A stretch of DNA of 64,000 nt from Actinacidiphila oryziradicis (GCF_005047355.1 NZ_SUMC01000006.1:62001-126000), one strand, 5' to 3'. Counted from the first letter of the stretch, positions 1 through 10,064 are shown. Notes: generated by a model from the sequence alone, not told the origin. A program made the numbers and translations.

Positions 1-918
1 GGTAACGAACCACGCGACACCGCCGTCACCCTGCTCGGCGACCGGGCCGCCACGCCGGTGATCGTCTCGCCCACCGCCTTCCACCGTCTCGCCCACCCCG
101 ACGGCGAACTCGCCACCGCCCGCGCCACCGCGGCGGCCGGCACAATCCTGATCGCCAGCATGGCATCGACAACGGCCGTCGGGGAGATCACCGCCGCCGC
201 CCGGGAGATACACCCCGACGCGGCGGTCTGGTTCCAGCTCTACCTCCAGCCCGACCACGCCGTCACCACCGAACTGGTCCGCCGGGCCGAGAAGGCCGGC
301 TGCACCGCCCTGGTGGTCACCGTGGACTCCCCGGTCTTCGGCCGCCGGGAACGCGACGAGCGCAACGACTTCCACGACCTGCCACCGGGACTCGCCGCCG
401 AGAACATGCGCGACCTGCCCGGCGCACCGCCCGGCGGCACCCTCGACATCGCCATGTCACCCGCTCTGACCTGGCCCGACCTATGGCGGCTGCGCGACGC
501 CACCGCCCTGCCCATCATCCTCAAGGGCGTCCTGCACCCCGAGGACGCCCGGATCGCCGTCGCCGAGGGAGTGGACGCCCTGATGGTGTCCAACCACGGC
601 GGGCGCCAACTCGACGCCGCGCCCGCCACCATCGAGGCGCTGCCCCGCATCGCCGAGGCCGTCGCCGGTCGCGTACCCGTACTGCTGGACGGCGGCGTAC
701 GCCGGGGCTCCGACGCCGCGATCGCGCTGGCGCTCGGAGCCACCGCCGTCGGCGTCGGCCGACCGGTGCTCTGGGGCCTGGCGGCGGACGGCGAGGCAGG
801 CGTAAGGCAAGTACTACAAGTGCTCGGCGCGGAGTTCGACCACGCACTGGCCCTGTGCGGCGCCCGCAGACCGGCCGACCTGACCCAGGACCTGGTAACG
901 CCGAGGGGGGCCGTATGA
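1..918 (+). CDS. FMN-dependent alpha-hydroxy-acid oxidase/dehydrogenase (5' partial)
   Basis: The frame is open from base 1, so the start lies left of the window; family members are about 350-400 aa and about 305 codons are visible. The protein is the C-terminal three quarters of an FMN TIM barrel of the glycolate oxidase / lactate / mandelate dehydrogenase family, which oxidises an alpha-hydroxy acid to the keto acid. Visible signatures are the lysine strand LILKGVL-like (IILKGVLHPEDA), the active-site SNHGGRQLD with the catalytic His-Gly-Gly-Arg, and the FMN phosphate site LLDGGVRRGSD followed by VGVGRPVLWG. Its TGA overlaps the ATG of the next gene (ATGA), so it is translationally coupled to the P450. 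That pairing suggests secondary metabolism, for example a hydroxymandelate-type step, but the substrate cannot be read from sequence. Confidence 0.9.
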   Translation, partial: GNEPRDTAVTLLGDRAATPVIVSPTAFHRLAHPDGELATARATAAAGTILIASMASTTAVGEITAAAREIHPDAAVWFQLYLQPDHAVTTELVRRAEKAGCTALVVTVDSPVFGRRERDERNDFHDLPPGLAAENMRDLPGAPPGGTLDIAMSPALTWPDLWRLRDATALPIILKGVLHPEDARIAVAEGVDALMVSNHGGRQLDAAPATIEALPRIAEAVAGRVPVLLDGGVRRGSDAAIALALGATAVGVGRPVLWGLAADGEAGVRQVLQVLGAEFDHALALCGARRPADLTQDLVTPRGAV

Positions 919-2402
919 CCTCGTTGTGGGCAGGCGTTCCGCAGGGCGATGGGGGCACCTCCCATGCCCTCAAGGCTATGGGGGAGGGTGGGCACAACCC
1001 ACCCACCGGCCCGCGCTGGACAACGAAAGCCCGGCTCGCCGCCGCCTGCCTGGCGCTGTCCACCCCGTACTGGCTCCCCCGTACCGTCGTCGCCCTGCGA
1101 CAAAAAGCCTTCGCCGCGATCAACGGCGACGCAGGCGTACCCGTAGCCACCGACCACTTCGAGGAAACGTACGCCCACCCCGCCGCCACCGGCCGCAGCC
1201 GCGGCGCCGCCCTGTCCGACCTGTTCTGGTACTGGCTCGCCCCCGGCCCGGAGGTCCACCAGGAGCACCTGGAGCCGGGCCCGCGCTACGCCGAGGTGGC
1301 CCGCACCACCACGGCCGTCCTCGCCGGCACCAGCCAGGACCTGACGGCCGCCGCCGCCCGGTGCACCGGCTCGGTGCTCGACGAACTGGTCACCGGACGC
1401 GCCACCCTGGTCCGGTTGCGCGACCTGATGATGCCGGTCTGGGCGGAGTTCTTCTACGAACTCGTCTTCCAGGAGAAGTGCCCACCGCACGCCCGCCGGC
1501 TCATCACCGACAACGCCGACGACGTCGTGAGCGCGCTCAAGGGCACCCGCCTGCGGCACATGGGCAGACGCGACCGCCTGACCCGCTACCTCCTGCGCCG
1601 GATCACCGCCGGCCACGTACCGCACGAACTGCCGGGCGTCCTTTCCCCGCAGGAGCAGGCCTACTACCTCCAGGGCACCTTCTTCAACACCGCCGTGGTG
1701 CAGATGTCCGAGGCCATGGCGCACCTGCTGCTGGTGCTGGCCGAACACCGCGACGTACAGCGCCGGTTGGCAACCGCAGGCCCGGGGGACGACCGCTACC
1801 TGGACAACGTCCTGAACGAAACGCTGCGCCTGTACCCGCTGTTCGGCGTCGCGCACCGGATCGCCACCGACGACATCGCGCTCGGCGACGGCACGCGGTA
1901 CCCGCGCGGATCCGTACTGCTCTTCAGCTACCCCGACTACCACGCCACCGGGTATAGCCACCCGAAGTCCTTCGACCCCGGACGATGGGACCGCCTCCAC
2001 GCCAAGGACGCCCACCACATCCCGTTCGGCATCGCCGCCAACCGCCCCTGCCCCGCCTGGCGGCTGGCACCGCTGGTCATGCGCGCCGCCACCCGCGAGG
2101 TGCTGCGCCGCTTCACCCTGGAGTCGGCGGTCGCGCACACCCGGTCCCTCCCCAGCCGCGGCCCCTGCCTGCTCGTACGCCGTGCACAGTCGCTGCCCCG
2201 GCACGAAGTGGCCACCGTCCGGGCGTTCCTGCGGATCCGCGACCGCTGGGAGGACGTCTGGCGGGCCCCCGTCCAGCTGGGCTTCGGCACCTGGATGGTG
2301 CTGGACGCCCGCCGCCGGCGCATGGCCTCGGCCTACTTCGCCACCCACGACACCGAGGGCCGACCGCTGCCCGCCACCCCGCGCTGCCCGTACACCGGTT
2401 GA
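915..2402 (+). CDS. Cytochrome P450, atypical
   Basis: 495 aa. The start is ATG 915, overlapping the upstream stop; there is no other in-frame ATG/GTG/TTG for the next 150 bases. P450 signatures are the K-helix ExxR (NETLRLYP, near residue 305) and a C-terminal heme loop PFGIAANRPCPAW whose Cys would be the axial thiolate. The heme loop departs from FGxGxRxCxG, and the I-helix region (YYLQGTFFNTAVVQ) lacks the usual acid-alcohol pair, so oxygen activation may be unusual or the enzyme may do non-monooxygenase chemistry. It is longer than most soluble bacterial P450s (about 400 aa), with a roughly 40-residue N-terminal extension encoded partly by a GC-rich hairpin. It is coupled to the FMN oxidase and followed 46 bases later by the antiporter, so all three probably form one operon. 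Confidence 0.85.
   Translation: MTSLWAGVPQGDGGTSHALKAMGEGGHNPPTGPRWTTKARLAAACLALSTPYWLPRTVVALRQKAFAAINGDAGVPVATDHFEETYAHPAATGRSRGAALSDLFWYWLAPGPEVHQEHLEPGPRYAEVARTTTAVLAGTSQDLTAAAARCTGSVLDELVTGRATLVRLRDLMMPVWAEFFYELVFQEKCPPHARRLITDNADDVVSALKGTRLRHMGRRDRLTRYLLRRITAGHVPHELPGVLSPQEQAYYLQGTFFNTAVVQMSEAMAHLLLVLAEHRDVQRRLATAGPGDDRYLDNVLNETLRLYPLFGVAHRIATDDIALGDGTRYPRGSVLLFSYPDYHATGYSHPKSFDPGRWDRLHAKDAHHIPFGIAANRPCPAWRLAPLVMRAATREVLRRFTLESAVAHTRSLPSRGPCLLVRRAQSLPRHEVATVRAFLRIRDRWEDVWRAPVQLGFGTWMVLDARRRRMASAYFATHDTEGRPLPATPRCPYTG
948..992. repeat. GC-rich imperfect hairpin inside the P450 5' end
   Basis: The left arm (ggggcacctcccatgcc) and right arm (ggctatgggggagggtggg) form an imperfect stem of the kind often found between Streptomyces genes. 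Here it is translated as a glycine-rich stretch near residues 12-26 of the P450, which P450s do not normally have. It could act as a translational attenuator after the ATGA coupling site, or be an intergenic hairpin absorbed into the frame. Confidence 0.5.
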
Positions 2403-2448
2403 CTACCTGGCCCCGAGCTGGTCCCCGAGTCGAAAGGCACATCCCCCC

Positions 2449-3732
2449 ATGACCGCTACCGAACTCGGCCCCGTCTTCTTCCTCGCCGTCGCCGTCATCC
2501 TGCTTGTCTGCCGGCTCACCGGCTCGGCATTACGGGCCATCGGACAGCTGCCCGTGGTGGGCGAGATGGTCGCCGGGGTGGTGCTCGGCCCCTCCGTCCT
2601 CGGCGCGCTCTCGCCGTCGCTGGAGCATGCCGTCTTTCCGCAGGAGCTGCGGCCGGTGCTGTACGTCGTCGGGCAGATCGGCCTGGTGGTGTTCATGTTC
2701 CAGGCCGGATACGAGTTCCGTACCGACCGGATCCGGCAGGTCGCCGGACCGGCCGCCGCGATCTCCGGCGCCGGGATCCTGGCACCGCTCGCTCTGGGCG
2801 CCGGGCTCACCTGGGCCGCGCACGGCTCGATCGACATCTCCCCGGCGGGCACCTCGACGACGGTGTCCGCACTGTTCGTCGGGGTGACCCTGTCGGTGAC
2901 CGCCTTCCCGATGATGGCCCGCATCATCACCGAACGCGGCCTGACCGGCAGCCGCTTCGGGTCCATCTCGCTCGCCTCCGGCGCCCTCGACGACGCCACC
3001 GCCTGGGTGCTGCTGGCCGGGGTGCTCAGCCTGGCCGGGGGCAGTGGCGGGCCGTTCGCACGCGCGCTGGGCGGCGCGGCGGCGATGGCGGTCGCCCTGA
3101 TCCTGCTGCCCCGGGCGCGCGAGCGGGTCCAGGCCCTGGCCGAGCGGGTCTCCGCCGACCATCTGCTGCTGCTCACGGCGGGCATGCTGTTCCTGGCGTC
3201 CTGGTACACCGACCGCATCGGCCTCTACTCGGTCTTCGGTGCCTTCGCCCTGGGCGTATGCCTCCCGCGCTCGGCGCCGGTGGACCAGGCGGTCGAACGG
3301 TTCACCCCGTTCAGCCGGATCGTCCTCCTGCCGCTGTTCTTCACCTACTCCGGCCTCAACACCGATTTCGGCCTGCTGTCGGACCCCGCACTGCTGCTCT
3401 TCGCGGCCGCCTGTGTGGTCGCGGCCGTCATCGGCAAGCTCGGCGCCTGCTGGGCGGCCGCCCGGTTCATCGGCGAAACGCCCGAAGCCGCCCTCCGGGT
3501 GGGTACGTTGATGAACGCGCGCGGCTTGATGCAGCTCATCGCGATCAACATCGGCCTCGCGGCGGGCATCGTATCGACGCCCATGTTCACCGTACTGGTC
3601 CTCGTCGCCCTGGTGACCACCCTGATGACCACGCCCCTGCTGACGCTCTGGGACCGCCTCGACGCCAGGCGCTCCGCCGCGCCGCCCGCCACGGCGGCGC
3701 TGTCCCCCGCCTCGGCCACAGGCAGCGACTGA
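2449..3732 (+). CDS. CPA2-family cation:proton antiporter
   Basis: 427 aa. ATG 2449 is preceded by a GAAAGG ribosome-binding site at about 2432. The sequence is almost wholly hydrophobic, with about 12 predicted membrane segments, matching the KefB/NapA-type CPA2 fold (Na_H_Exchanger). The conserved core shows LPVVGEMVAGVVLGPSVLG near residue 32, the QAGYEF turn, TAFPMMARI and the GALDDATAW segment with the paired Asp residues expected for ion exchange in helix 5. There is no KTN/TrkA-N regulatory domain at the short, Ala/Pro-rich cytoplasmic tail. It exchanges monovalent cation for protons at the cytoplasmic membrane. The location suggests a pH or self-protection role for the adjacent oxidative genes, but this is only inferred. 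Confidence 0.88.
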   Translation: MTATELGPVFFLAVAVILLVCRLTGSALRAIGQLPVVGEMVAGVVLGPSVLGALSPSLEHAVFPQELRPVLYVVGQIGLVVFMFQAGYEFRTDRIRQVAGPAAAISGAGILAPLALGAGLTWAAHGSIDISPAGTSTTVSALFVGVTLSVTAFPMMARIITERGLTGSRFGSISLASGALDDATAWVLLAGVLSLAGGSGGPFARALGGAAAMAVALILLPRARERVQALAERVSADHLLLLTAGMLFLASWYTDRIGLYSVFGAFALGVCLPRSAPVDQAVERFTPFSRIVLLPLFFTYSGLNTDFGLLSDPALLLFAAACVVAAVIGKLGACWAAARFIGETPEAALRVGTLMNARGLMQLIAINIGLAAGIVSTPMFTVLVLVALVTTLMTTPLLTLWDRLDARRSAAPPATAALSPASATGSD

Positions 3733-3757
3733 CGCATCCGCCGGTGGCCGACCGGCA

Positions 3758-4729
3758 TCAGTGGCCGCCGACCGGTCGCGCACAGCCGCCCTCCAGCCGC
3801 GCTCCCCTGCCGCTTTCAGCCAGTTGGAGGGTGACTGTGCGCTCGCCGCCGTATGTGGTGTGCGACCGGATCGAGGTGGGTGTCCGCAGTCCCGGGTTCT
3901 CCCGGAAGAGGCGGCGGAGTTCCGTGAACGGGCCACCGCGGACTGTCGCCGCGGCAACGGTGTCCAGCAACTCCGTCTCACTGCCGCTCAGCTCCTCGTA
4001 CGGTGTCTCCACCAACCCCCAGCCGTCCCAAGGCAACGCCTCGACCCTGTTCAGCGCCGCCAGATCCCGCACGACATTGCCCTGGACGGCCCACATCCCC
4101 GTGAAGTTGATGACGCCCACCCCAAAGCTCTCACGATCGGCCCGTCCGGTCCGGCACGCCTGCCAGGCGTCGCCCGCCACGAGGAATCGGTCCCGGGGGA
4201 CATCCGTCGGGTCAAAGGAGATCTTGTACGCCTCCATTGTCTCAGGGGCCAGCATCTGGGCATCGATGAGTTTCCACCCGGGGCCCGGCTGCCAGTACTC
4301 GGTCACCCAGTGGTCCTCATGAAAGCCCGGCACGAAGTACGTGGCAAAGCCGCACCGGATCCGGGCCGGCACGCCCGAGTTCCGTAACAGGGCGCACAGC
4401 AGCAACGCGAAGTCCCGGCAGGTCCCCGCGAATTGTTCCTGAGGGTGGCGCACGGCCGTGAGCGGCGCGTCGTTCATGGCACGGACGGCGTCGAGGATGT
4501 CGCAGACGTAGCGCGTCTCGGCTTCATTCCTCCGGTCCTCGGGGAGCCGATAGCCGAAGAGCTCTGTTTCCTCCCGGTGGATGAGGAGGCTCCGTACGAT
4601 GGAGGCGAGTTCGCGTGGTTCGGTCGGAAGGCCCGCGAAGAATGAGCCGTCGCCCGGGGCGCTGAAAACGCTCTGGGCGCTGTGGAAGTCGAGCTCTTCC
4701 GCCCGGGGCGTCTGCTGACCGCTGACCAT
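3758..4729 (-). CDS. Transglutaminase-like domain protein
   Basis: 323 aa, converging on the antiporter with 25 bases between stops. ATG 4729 has a good upstream AAGGGG site. The central domain shows the transglutaminase-core catalytic triad: Cys in AGTCRDFALLLCALLRNSGVPAR (about residue 108), His in EDHWVTEYW (about 139) and Asp in WKLIDAQ. This fold is used by cysteine proteases, peptide N-glycanases and amidating enzymes; no signal peptide is visible, so it is probably cytoplasmic. The C-terminal third has no recognised domain. There is no informative partner nearby, so the substrate is unknown. Confidence 0.85.
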   Translation of the reverse strand: MVSGQQTPRAEELDFHSAQSVFSAPGDGSFFAGLPTEPRELASIVRSLLIHREETELFGYRLPEDRRNEAETRYVCDILDAVRAMNDAPLTAVRHPQEQFAGTCRDFALLLCALLRNSGVPARIRCGFATYFVPGFHEDHWVTEYWQPGPGWKLIDAQMLAPETMEAYKISFDPTDVPRDRFLVAGDAWQACRTGRADRESFGVGVINFTGMWAVQGNVVRDLAALNRVEALPWDGWGLVETPYEELSGSETELLDTVAAATVRGGPFTELRRLFRENPGLRTPTSIRSHTTYGGERTVTLQLAESGRGARLEGGCARPVGGH

Positions 4730-4873
4730 GGGTTCCCCTTTGTCCGCCGGCCTGCCAAATGCCGGAACAGGCCTCAGCCTGCCTGAATTTCCGGGGAATT
4801 GTCGATCGTCTCCCGACAGAAAACCGTCAGCCGACGCCCATGCCTGGGCGAAAACGGACCCTCTGCTTCCGTT

Positions 4874-4912
4874 GAGGCCGCTCTCGCCGGTCCAGTCGGC
4901 GAAAGCGGCCTC
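4874..4912 (-). terminator. Stem-loop terminator after the alpha-mannosidase frame
   Basis: GAGGCCGCT and AGCGGCCTC pair, followed inside by TCGCCG and CGGCGA around a 7-base loop, with one mismatched position between the two stem blocks. It lies 25 bases beyond the stop of the minus-strand GH38 frame. Confidence 0.6.
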
Positions 4913-4936
4913 AGTCGGCCGCCCCGGTCCGCGGGG

Positions 4937-7363
4937 CTAGCGGGACAGGCGGAGAGTCAGGATCTGGAAGGGGCGGAGGGTGAGCCGCACCCCGTCATCT
5001 GCCACCACGTGCTCGCCCGCCTCCGGCAGGCGCCGCTCAAGGAGGTCGGTCTCCTCGACGGCCGCCAGCGGGAAGCCCGCCGTCAGCACCGCTTCGGCGC
5101 GGCCGCCGTGGGACTCGTAGAGGCGGACCACGACGTCGCCGGAGCGGTCGTCCGCCAGCTTGACCGCCTCGATGACGACCGCCGGGTGGTCGGCGGTCAC
5201 CAGCGGGGCGACCTCCGCCGAGCCGGCTACCGACCGCTCGGGCAGATTGAGGCGGTAGCCCTCCCGTACGGCGTCGGCGATGTCCGCACCGACGACCAGC
5301 GAGTAGCGCAGCCGGTGGCTGCCCTGGTCGGCCTCGGGGTCGGGGAAGCGCGGGGCGCGCAGCAGCGAGAGGCGGACCGTGGTGGTGGTGCCGCCGTCCT
5401 CGCGGACGTCGCGCGTCACATCGTGGCCGTACGTGGAGTCGTTGACCAGCGCCGCTCCCCAGCCGCGCTCACCGATATGCAGGAAGCGATGGGCGCAGAC
5501 CTCGAACTTGGCCGCGTCCCAGCTGGTGTTGGTGTGAGTGGGCCGGTTGACGTGGCCGTACGGCACCTCGGCGGAGGTGTACTCGGCCCGTACATCGAGC
5601 GGGAAGGCCGCCTTGAGCAGCTTCTCCCGCTCGTGCCAGTCGACCTTGGTGTCGATGTCGATACGGGCGACGCCCGCCGGCAGCGTGAGCAGCTGCTCGA
5701 TCCGCGACGCGCCGAAGGTACGGACGACGCGTACGCCACCTTCGGCGAGCGCCACCTCGTCGGGTTCCGTGAGGTCCCGGACCGTGTTGCGGTAGAAGGC
5801 CTCGATGTCCCAGGCGTCCCACTCGTTGGGGAAGTCCTGGTGCAGCTGGAGGAGGTTGGCGGTACTGCCGGGGGCCAGCGCCTCGCGGCCGGCCGACAGG
5901 TCGTACGCCGAGGTGATCAGGCCCCGGGCATCGACGGTGACCCGCAGCAGACCGTTGTCCAGGACGAAGCTGTCGCCGGCGACCACGGCCCCTGCCGGGG
6001 CGGGGGTCTCGCGCGCGGGCGCGGCGCCGAACGCGGGGACGCCGTCGCGGGCGTGCGGGGCCGCGTTGAAGACCACCGTGCTGCCGGATGCCGGCCCAGC
6101 CAGCGCGGTGAGCGCGGTGCCGACGAGGCCGTTCAGCTCGCGCGCCACCTCCGCGTACGTCTCCTCCGCCTCCCGGTGCACCCAGCCGATCGAGGAGCCC
6201 GGCAGGATGTCGTGGAACTGGTGCAGCAGCACCGTCTTCCACAGCCGGTCCAGCTCCTCGTACGGATACGGCGCGCCGTGCCGCACCGCTGCCGTGGCAG
6301 CCCACAGCTCGGCCTCACGCAGCAGGTGCTCGCTGCGCCGGTTGCCCTGCTTGGTGGCGAGCTGGCTGGTCAGCGTGCCGCGGTGGAACTCCAGATACAG
6401 CTCGCCGACCCAGACCGGGGCGTCGGCGTACTCGGAGCGCGCCTGCTCGAAGAAGGCCGCGGGCGGCTCGACGACGACCTTCGCCGAGCCCTCCAGGTCC
6501 GCCAGACGGGCGGCCCGGGCGATCATCTCGCGGGTGGGGCCGCCACCGCCGTCGCCGTAACCGAACGGGATCAACGAGCGGTTGGCGGCGGCCTTGTCCT
6601 GGAAGTTCCGTACGCTGCGGGCGACGTCGGCGCCGGACATGTCGCTGTTGTAGGTGTCGACGGGCGGGAAGTGGCTGAAGATCCGGGTGCCGTCGATGCC
6701 CTCCCACCAGAAGGTGTGGTGCGGGAACTTGTTGGTGGTGTTCCAGGACATCTTCTGCGTCAGGAACCACTTCACCCCGGCCAGCTTCATCAGCTGCGGC
6801 AGCGCCGCGTTGTACCCGAAGGTGTCCGGCAGCCACATCTCCTCTGTCTCGACGCCGAACTCCTCAAGATAGAAGCGCTTGCCGTGGACGAACTGCCGGG
6901 CCAGCGACTCGCCGCCGGTGATGTTGGTGTCCGGCTCCACCCACAGGCTGCCGGTCGGCAGGAACTGGCCGGTCTTCGCCTTCTCCTGGGCCCGGGCGTA
7001 GACCTCGGGGCGGTGCTCCTTGAGCCAGGCGAGCTGTTGCGCCTGGGACATCACGAATTGAAACTCAGGGTGCTCATCCATGAGCTGGGTGACGTTGGAG
7101 ACCGTACGGGCCACCTTGCGCACGGTCTCGCGCAGCGGCCACAGCCAGGCGGTGTCGATGTGGGCGTGGCCGACCGCGGAGATCCGGTGCGCGCTGGCGT
7201 GCGCGGGCGCGGCCAGTACGCCGGTGAGCGCGGCGCGGGCGGCCGCGGCGGTGCCGCCGACGTCCTGCAGGTCGATCGCGTCCAGCGCGTGCTCGATGGC
7301 GGAGAGGATCTGCCAGCGGCGCGGGGAAACGGGGATCCTGAATTCGATCCAAGCCGTGTCAGG
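4937..7363 (-). pseudogene. GH38 alpha-mannosidase, N-terminally truncated
   Basis: About 809 codons are open from a TGA at 7366-7364, but the first in-frame start codon is a GTG at 7123. Family members are about 1000 aa. The missing part is the N-terminal non-catalytic region; the frame picks up at SPRRWQILSAIEHALDAIDL. The zinc site GHAHIDTAWLW and RETVRKVARTVSNV lie upstream of GTG 7123, so a protein begun there loses its first metal ligands. The nucleophile Asp is intact in MWLPDTFGYNAALPQ, and the C-terminal beta domains look complete. Homology stops abruptly near 7350, beside a direct repeat, which fits a deletion. An intact enzyme would release alpha-mannose from glycans; this copy is probably dead unless a non-standard start is used. 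Confidence 0.8.
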
Positions 7364-7416
7364 TCATGCCAGGCCGGACACGGCGCAGGTGCCGCTCATG
7401 ACCGGCCGGACACGGC
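7364..7416. repeat. Two 21-bp direct repeats at the GH38 truncation point
   Basis: Copies at 7364-7384 and 7396-7416 (TCATG..(a/c)GGCCGGACACGGC) differ at two positions and are offset by 32 bases. They abut the place where alpha-mannosidase homology ends and may mark the rearrangement. Confidence 0.55.
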
Positions 7417-7540
7417 CTGGGAACGGGAAGGCCCCTTTTTAAGGCCGTCCTTGCCGACGCGGGCTGCCCACGTCGGGCAGATGGATCCAGTCGTCCCGGG
7501 CTGCGGAGCGCTCACCGCCGAGCCCAGCCCCCACCGCTCA

Positions 7541-8809
7541 TCAGTTGGCGAGGAAGCGCAGCTCGGTGTGGCGCGTGGTACGGGCGACGACACGCCCGGC
7601 CTTGATGACAGCGGTACGCACCGGCCGGTCCAGCAGTGCGTCGGCGACGCGCAAGGTGTCCAGCACGACCAGGTCCGCCTGGGCGCCGGGCCGCAGTCCG
7701 TAGCGCTCCGCGACGCCGACCACCCGGGCGGCCTCGGTCGTGGCCATCGCCAGGACCCGGGCGAGGTCTTCGGGGCTGGACAGATGGCCGGTCTGGGCGA
7801 GGAAGAGCCCGATGTCGAGCAGGTCGGCGTTGCCGTACGGGGTGAAGGCGTTGCGTACGTTGTTGGACGAGAAGGCGGTGGTCACTCCCGCGTCCCACAG
7901 TTCGCGCACCGGAGCGATGCCGCGCCGGGTGTTCACCTCGTCGCGCCGCCCGCCCAGGTGCATGTCGGTGGCCGGCAGCGGGACGACGGCGACGCCCGCT
8001 GCGGCGAGCTTCGCCAGCACGGCGCGCCGCTCGGCCGGCGGTCGGCCGGCCAGCGAGGTCATATGGCCCAGGGCGACCCGGCCGCCCATCCCGTAGTGCG
8101 CGGTGGTCTCGGCGATGTACTCGGCCATCGCGAAGCGCGGGTCGGCGGCGTCGTCGCCGAAGTCGGCGTGCAGGTCGGCGGGGACGCCGAACTCCGCGGC
8201 CAGTTCGAAGACCAGGTCCACGTGGCGCCGGCAGTCGTCCAGGTCCGCCTCGTTGTAGGAGCAGCCGCCGATGACGTCGGCGCCGCGCCGCAGCCCCTCG
8301 CGCAGCAGGTCGAGCGTTCCCGGCGCCTTGATGATGCCTTCCTGGGGGAAGGCGACGACCTGGAGTTCGACGACCTCCCGGTACTCCTCCTTGAGTTCCA
8401 GCATGACGTCCAGCGCCAACAGCCCGATGATCGGGTCGACGTCCGGGTGCGCCCGGATGACGGTCGTCCCGTTGACGACCGCGGACTCCAGCACGGCGCG
8501 GGCCCGTTCGCGTACCGCCTTCGGGGTGAAGGAGCGTTTCAGCTCCCCTGTGACGGCGATCGCTCCGGCGAGGGAGCCTTCCAGGTTGGGTTTCTCCCGG
8601 TCGAGCAGGGCCTTGTCCAAGTGGAGATGAGATTCGATCAGACCGGGGATGACCACGCGCCCGCCGCAGTCGAGCACTTCGGCGCCCGCAGTCACCTCGG
8701 CGGGGGCAGGGGCAGGGGCGATGGAGGCGATCAGTCCGCCGCGCACCACGATGTCGACGAGTCCGCTGTCATCGGCGGTGCGCGCGTTCAGGAGTACCAG
8801 GTGCTGCAT
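7541..8809 (-). CDS. Cytosine-deaminase-like amidohydrolase
   Basis: 422 aa from ATG 8809, which has a GGAAAGAG site; the open frame continues upstream but that extension lacks family character. It belongs to the metal-dependent amidohydrolase superfamily near CodA/atrazine-hydrolase-like deaminases. The metal-binding motif is HLHLD (about residue 66), followed by HPDVDP, DLHADFGD, GHMTSL and the late Asp region TTAFSSNNVRNAF. It should hydrolyse a C-N bond in a cyclic or aromatic amine or amide; the exact substrate is unknown. It is on the same strand as the alpha-mannosidase relic but separated by 175 bases with repeats, so co-transcription is doubtful. Confidence 0.82.
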   Translation of the reverse strand: MQHLVLLNARTADDSGLVDIVVRGGLIASIAPAPAPAEVTAGAEVLDCGGRVVIPGLIESHLHLDKALLDREKPNLEGSLAGAIAVTGELKRSFTPKAVRERARAVLESAVVNGTTVIRAHPDVDPIIGLLALDVMLELKEEYREVVELQVVAFPQEGIIKAPGTLDLLREGLRRGADVIGGCSYNEADLDDCRRHVDLVFELAAEFGVPADLHADFGDDAADPRFAMAEYIAETTAHYGMGGRVALGHMTSLAGRPPAERRAVLAKLAAAGVAVVPLPATDMHLGGRRDEVNTRRGIAPVRELWDAGVTTAFSSNNVRNAFTPYGNADLLDIGLFLAQTGHLSSPEDLARVLAMATTEAARVVGVAERYGLRPGAQADLVVLDTLRVADALLDRPVRTAVIKAGRVVARTTRHTELRFLAN

Positions 8810-8993
8810 ACAGCTCTTTCCATGGTCGGCGGCCCGCCGGAAAGGGCGGGCCGCCGAAGACGTCTTCAGGGCTGTATGTACAAGCCATGTGTTGCGTGAG
8901 AAGGCGCTCAACGCAACGGCAGTGTTAACGGGAGCTGCATTACTTCAGGCGCGATATGGAGCGCGACCACGGCGCTCGCCTCTACCGGCCGGA

Positions 8994-9830
<837 letters not shown>

Positions 9831-9887
9831 TCACGGCACGGTGTGCGGGGCTGTTCGGGACCCAGCCCCTCGTGTGATCCGACGTCA

Positions 9888-9929
9888 TGTGTGTGGACCT
9901 CGTGTGTGTGGACCTCGTGTGTGTGGACG
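9888..9929. repeat. 15-bp tandem repeat, 2.8 copies
   Basis: The unit TGTGTGTGGACCTCG runs at 9888-9902 and 9903-9917, with a partial copy at 9918-9929. It lies 180-225 bases upstream of the MIP gene start in an otherwise gene-free stretch (9705-10064). Confidence 0.8.
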
Positions 9930-9992
9930 AGGCCAATCAGGGCGGCAGCGCCGGGATGCGCTCGTTGTCGTGGACGGCGATCGACGACATCG

Positions 9993-10038
9993 ACGACAAC
10001 GAGGAGCCCCGCGCGAGCGCGGGGCTCCTGGTTGTCGT
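9993..10038. terminator. Strong bidirectional stem-loop terminator
   Basis: A 21-bp stem with one mismatch and a CGAG loop: the inner arms are AGGAGCCCCGCG and CGCGGGGCTCCT, the outer arms ACGACAAC and GTTGTCGT. It sits just past the anti-sigma stop (minus strand) and separates that operon from the MIP promoter region. Confidence 0.75.
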
Positions 10039-10060
10039 GATGCCGCCGCGGCGGCATCAC
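10037..10060. repeat. 24-bp perfect palindrome
   Basis: GTGATGCCGCCG and its exact reverse complement are adjacent with no spacer, between the terminator and the anti-sigma stop. It may be part of the terminator complex or a dimeric protein-binding site. Confidence 0.6.
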
Positions 10061-10064
10061 GGAT

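Noticed and set aside
240..2348. 702-codon minus-strand frame opposite the FMN oxidase and P450
   Set aside because: Shadow frame; both plus-strand genes have clear catalytic motifs.
7330..7352. BamHI and EcoRI sites within 13 bases (GGATCC, GAATTC) beside the alpha-mannosidase truncation, suggesting a cloning junction
   Set aside because: No vector sequence is visible and flanking DNA on both sides has the same genomic character; two hexamers can co-occur by chance.
4799..8899. Long plus-strand open frame of about 1366 codons opposite the alpha-mannosidase and amidohydrolase
   Set aside because: It is the antisense shadow of two strongly supported minus-strand genes; high GC removes stops in this frame and the composition shows no domain.
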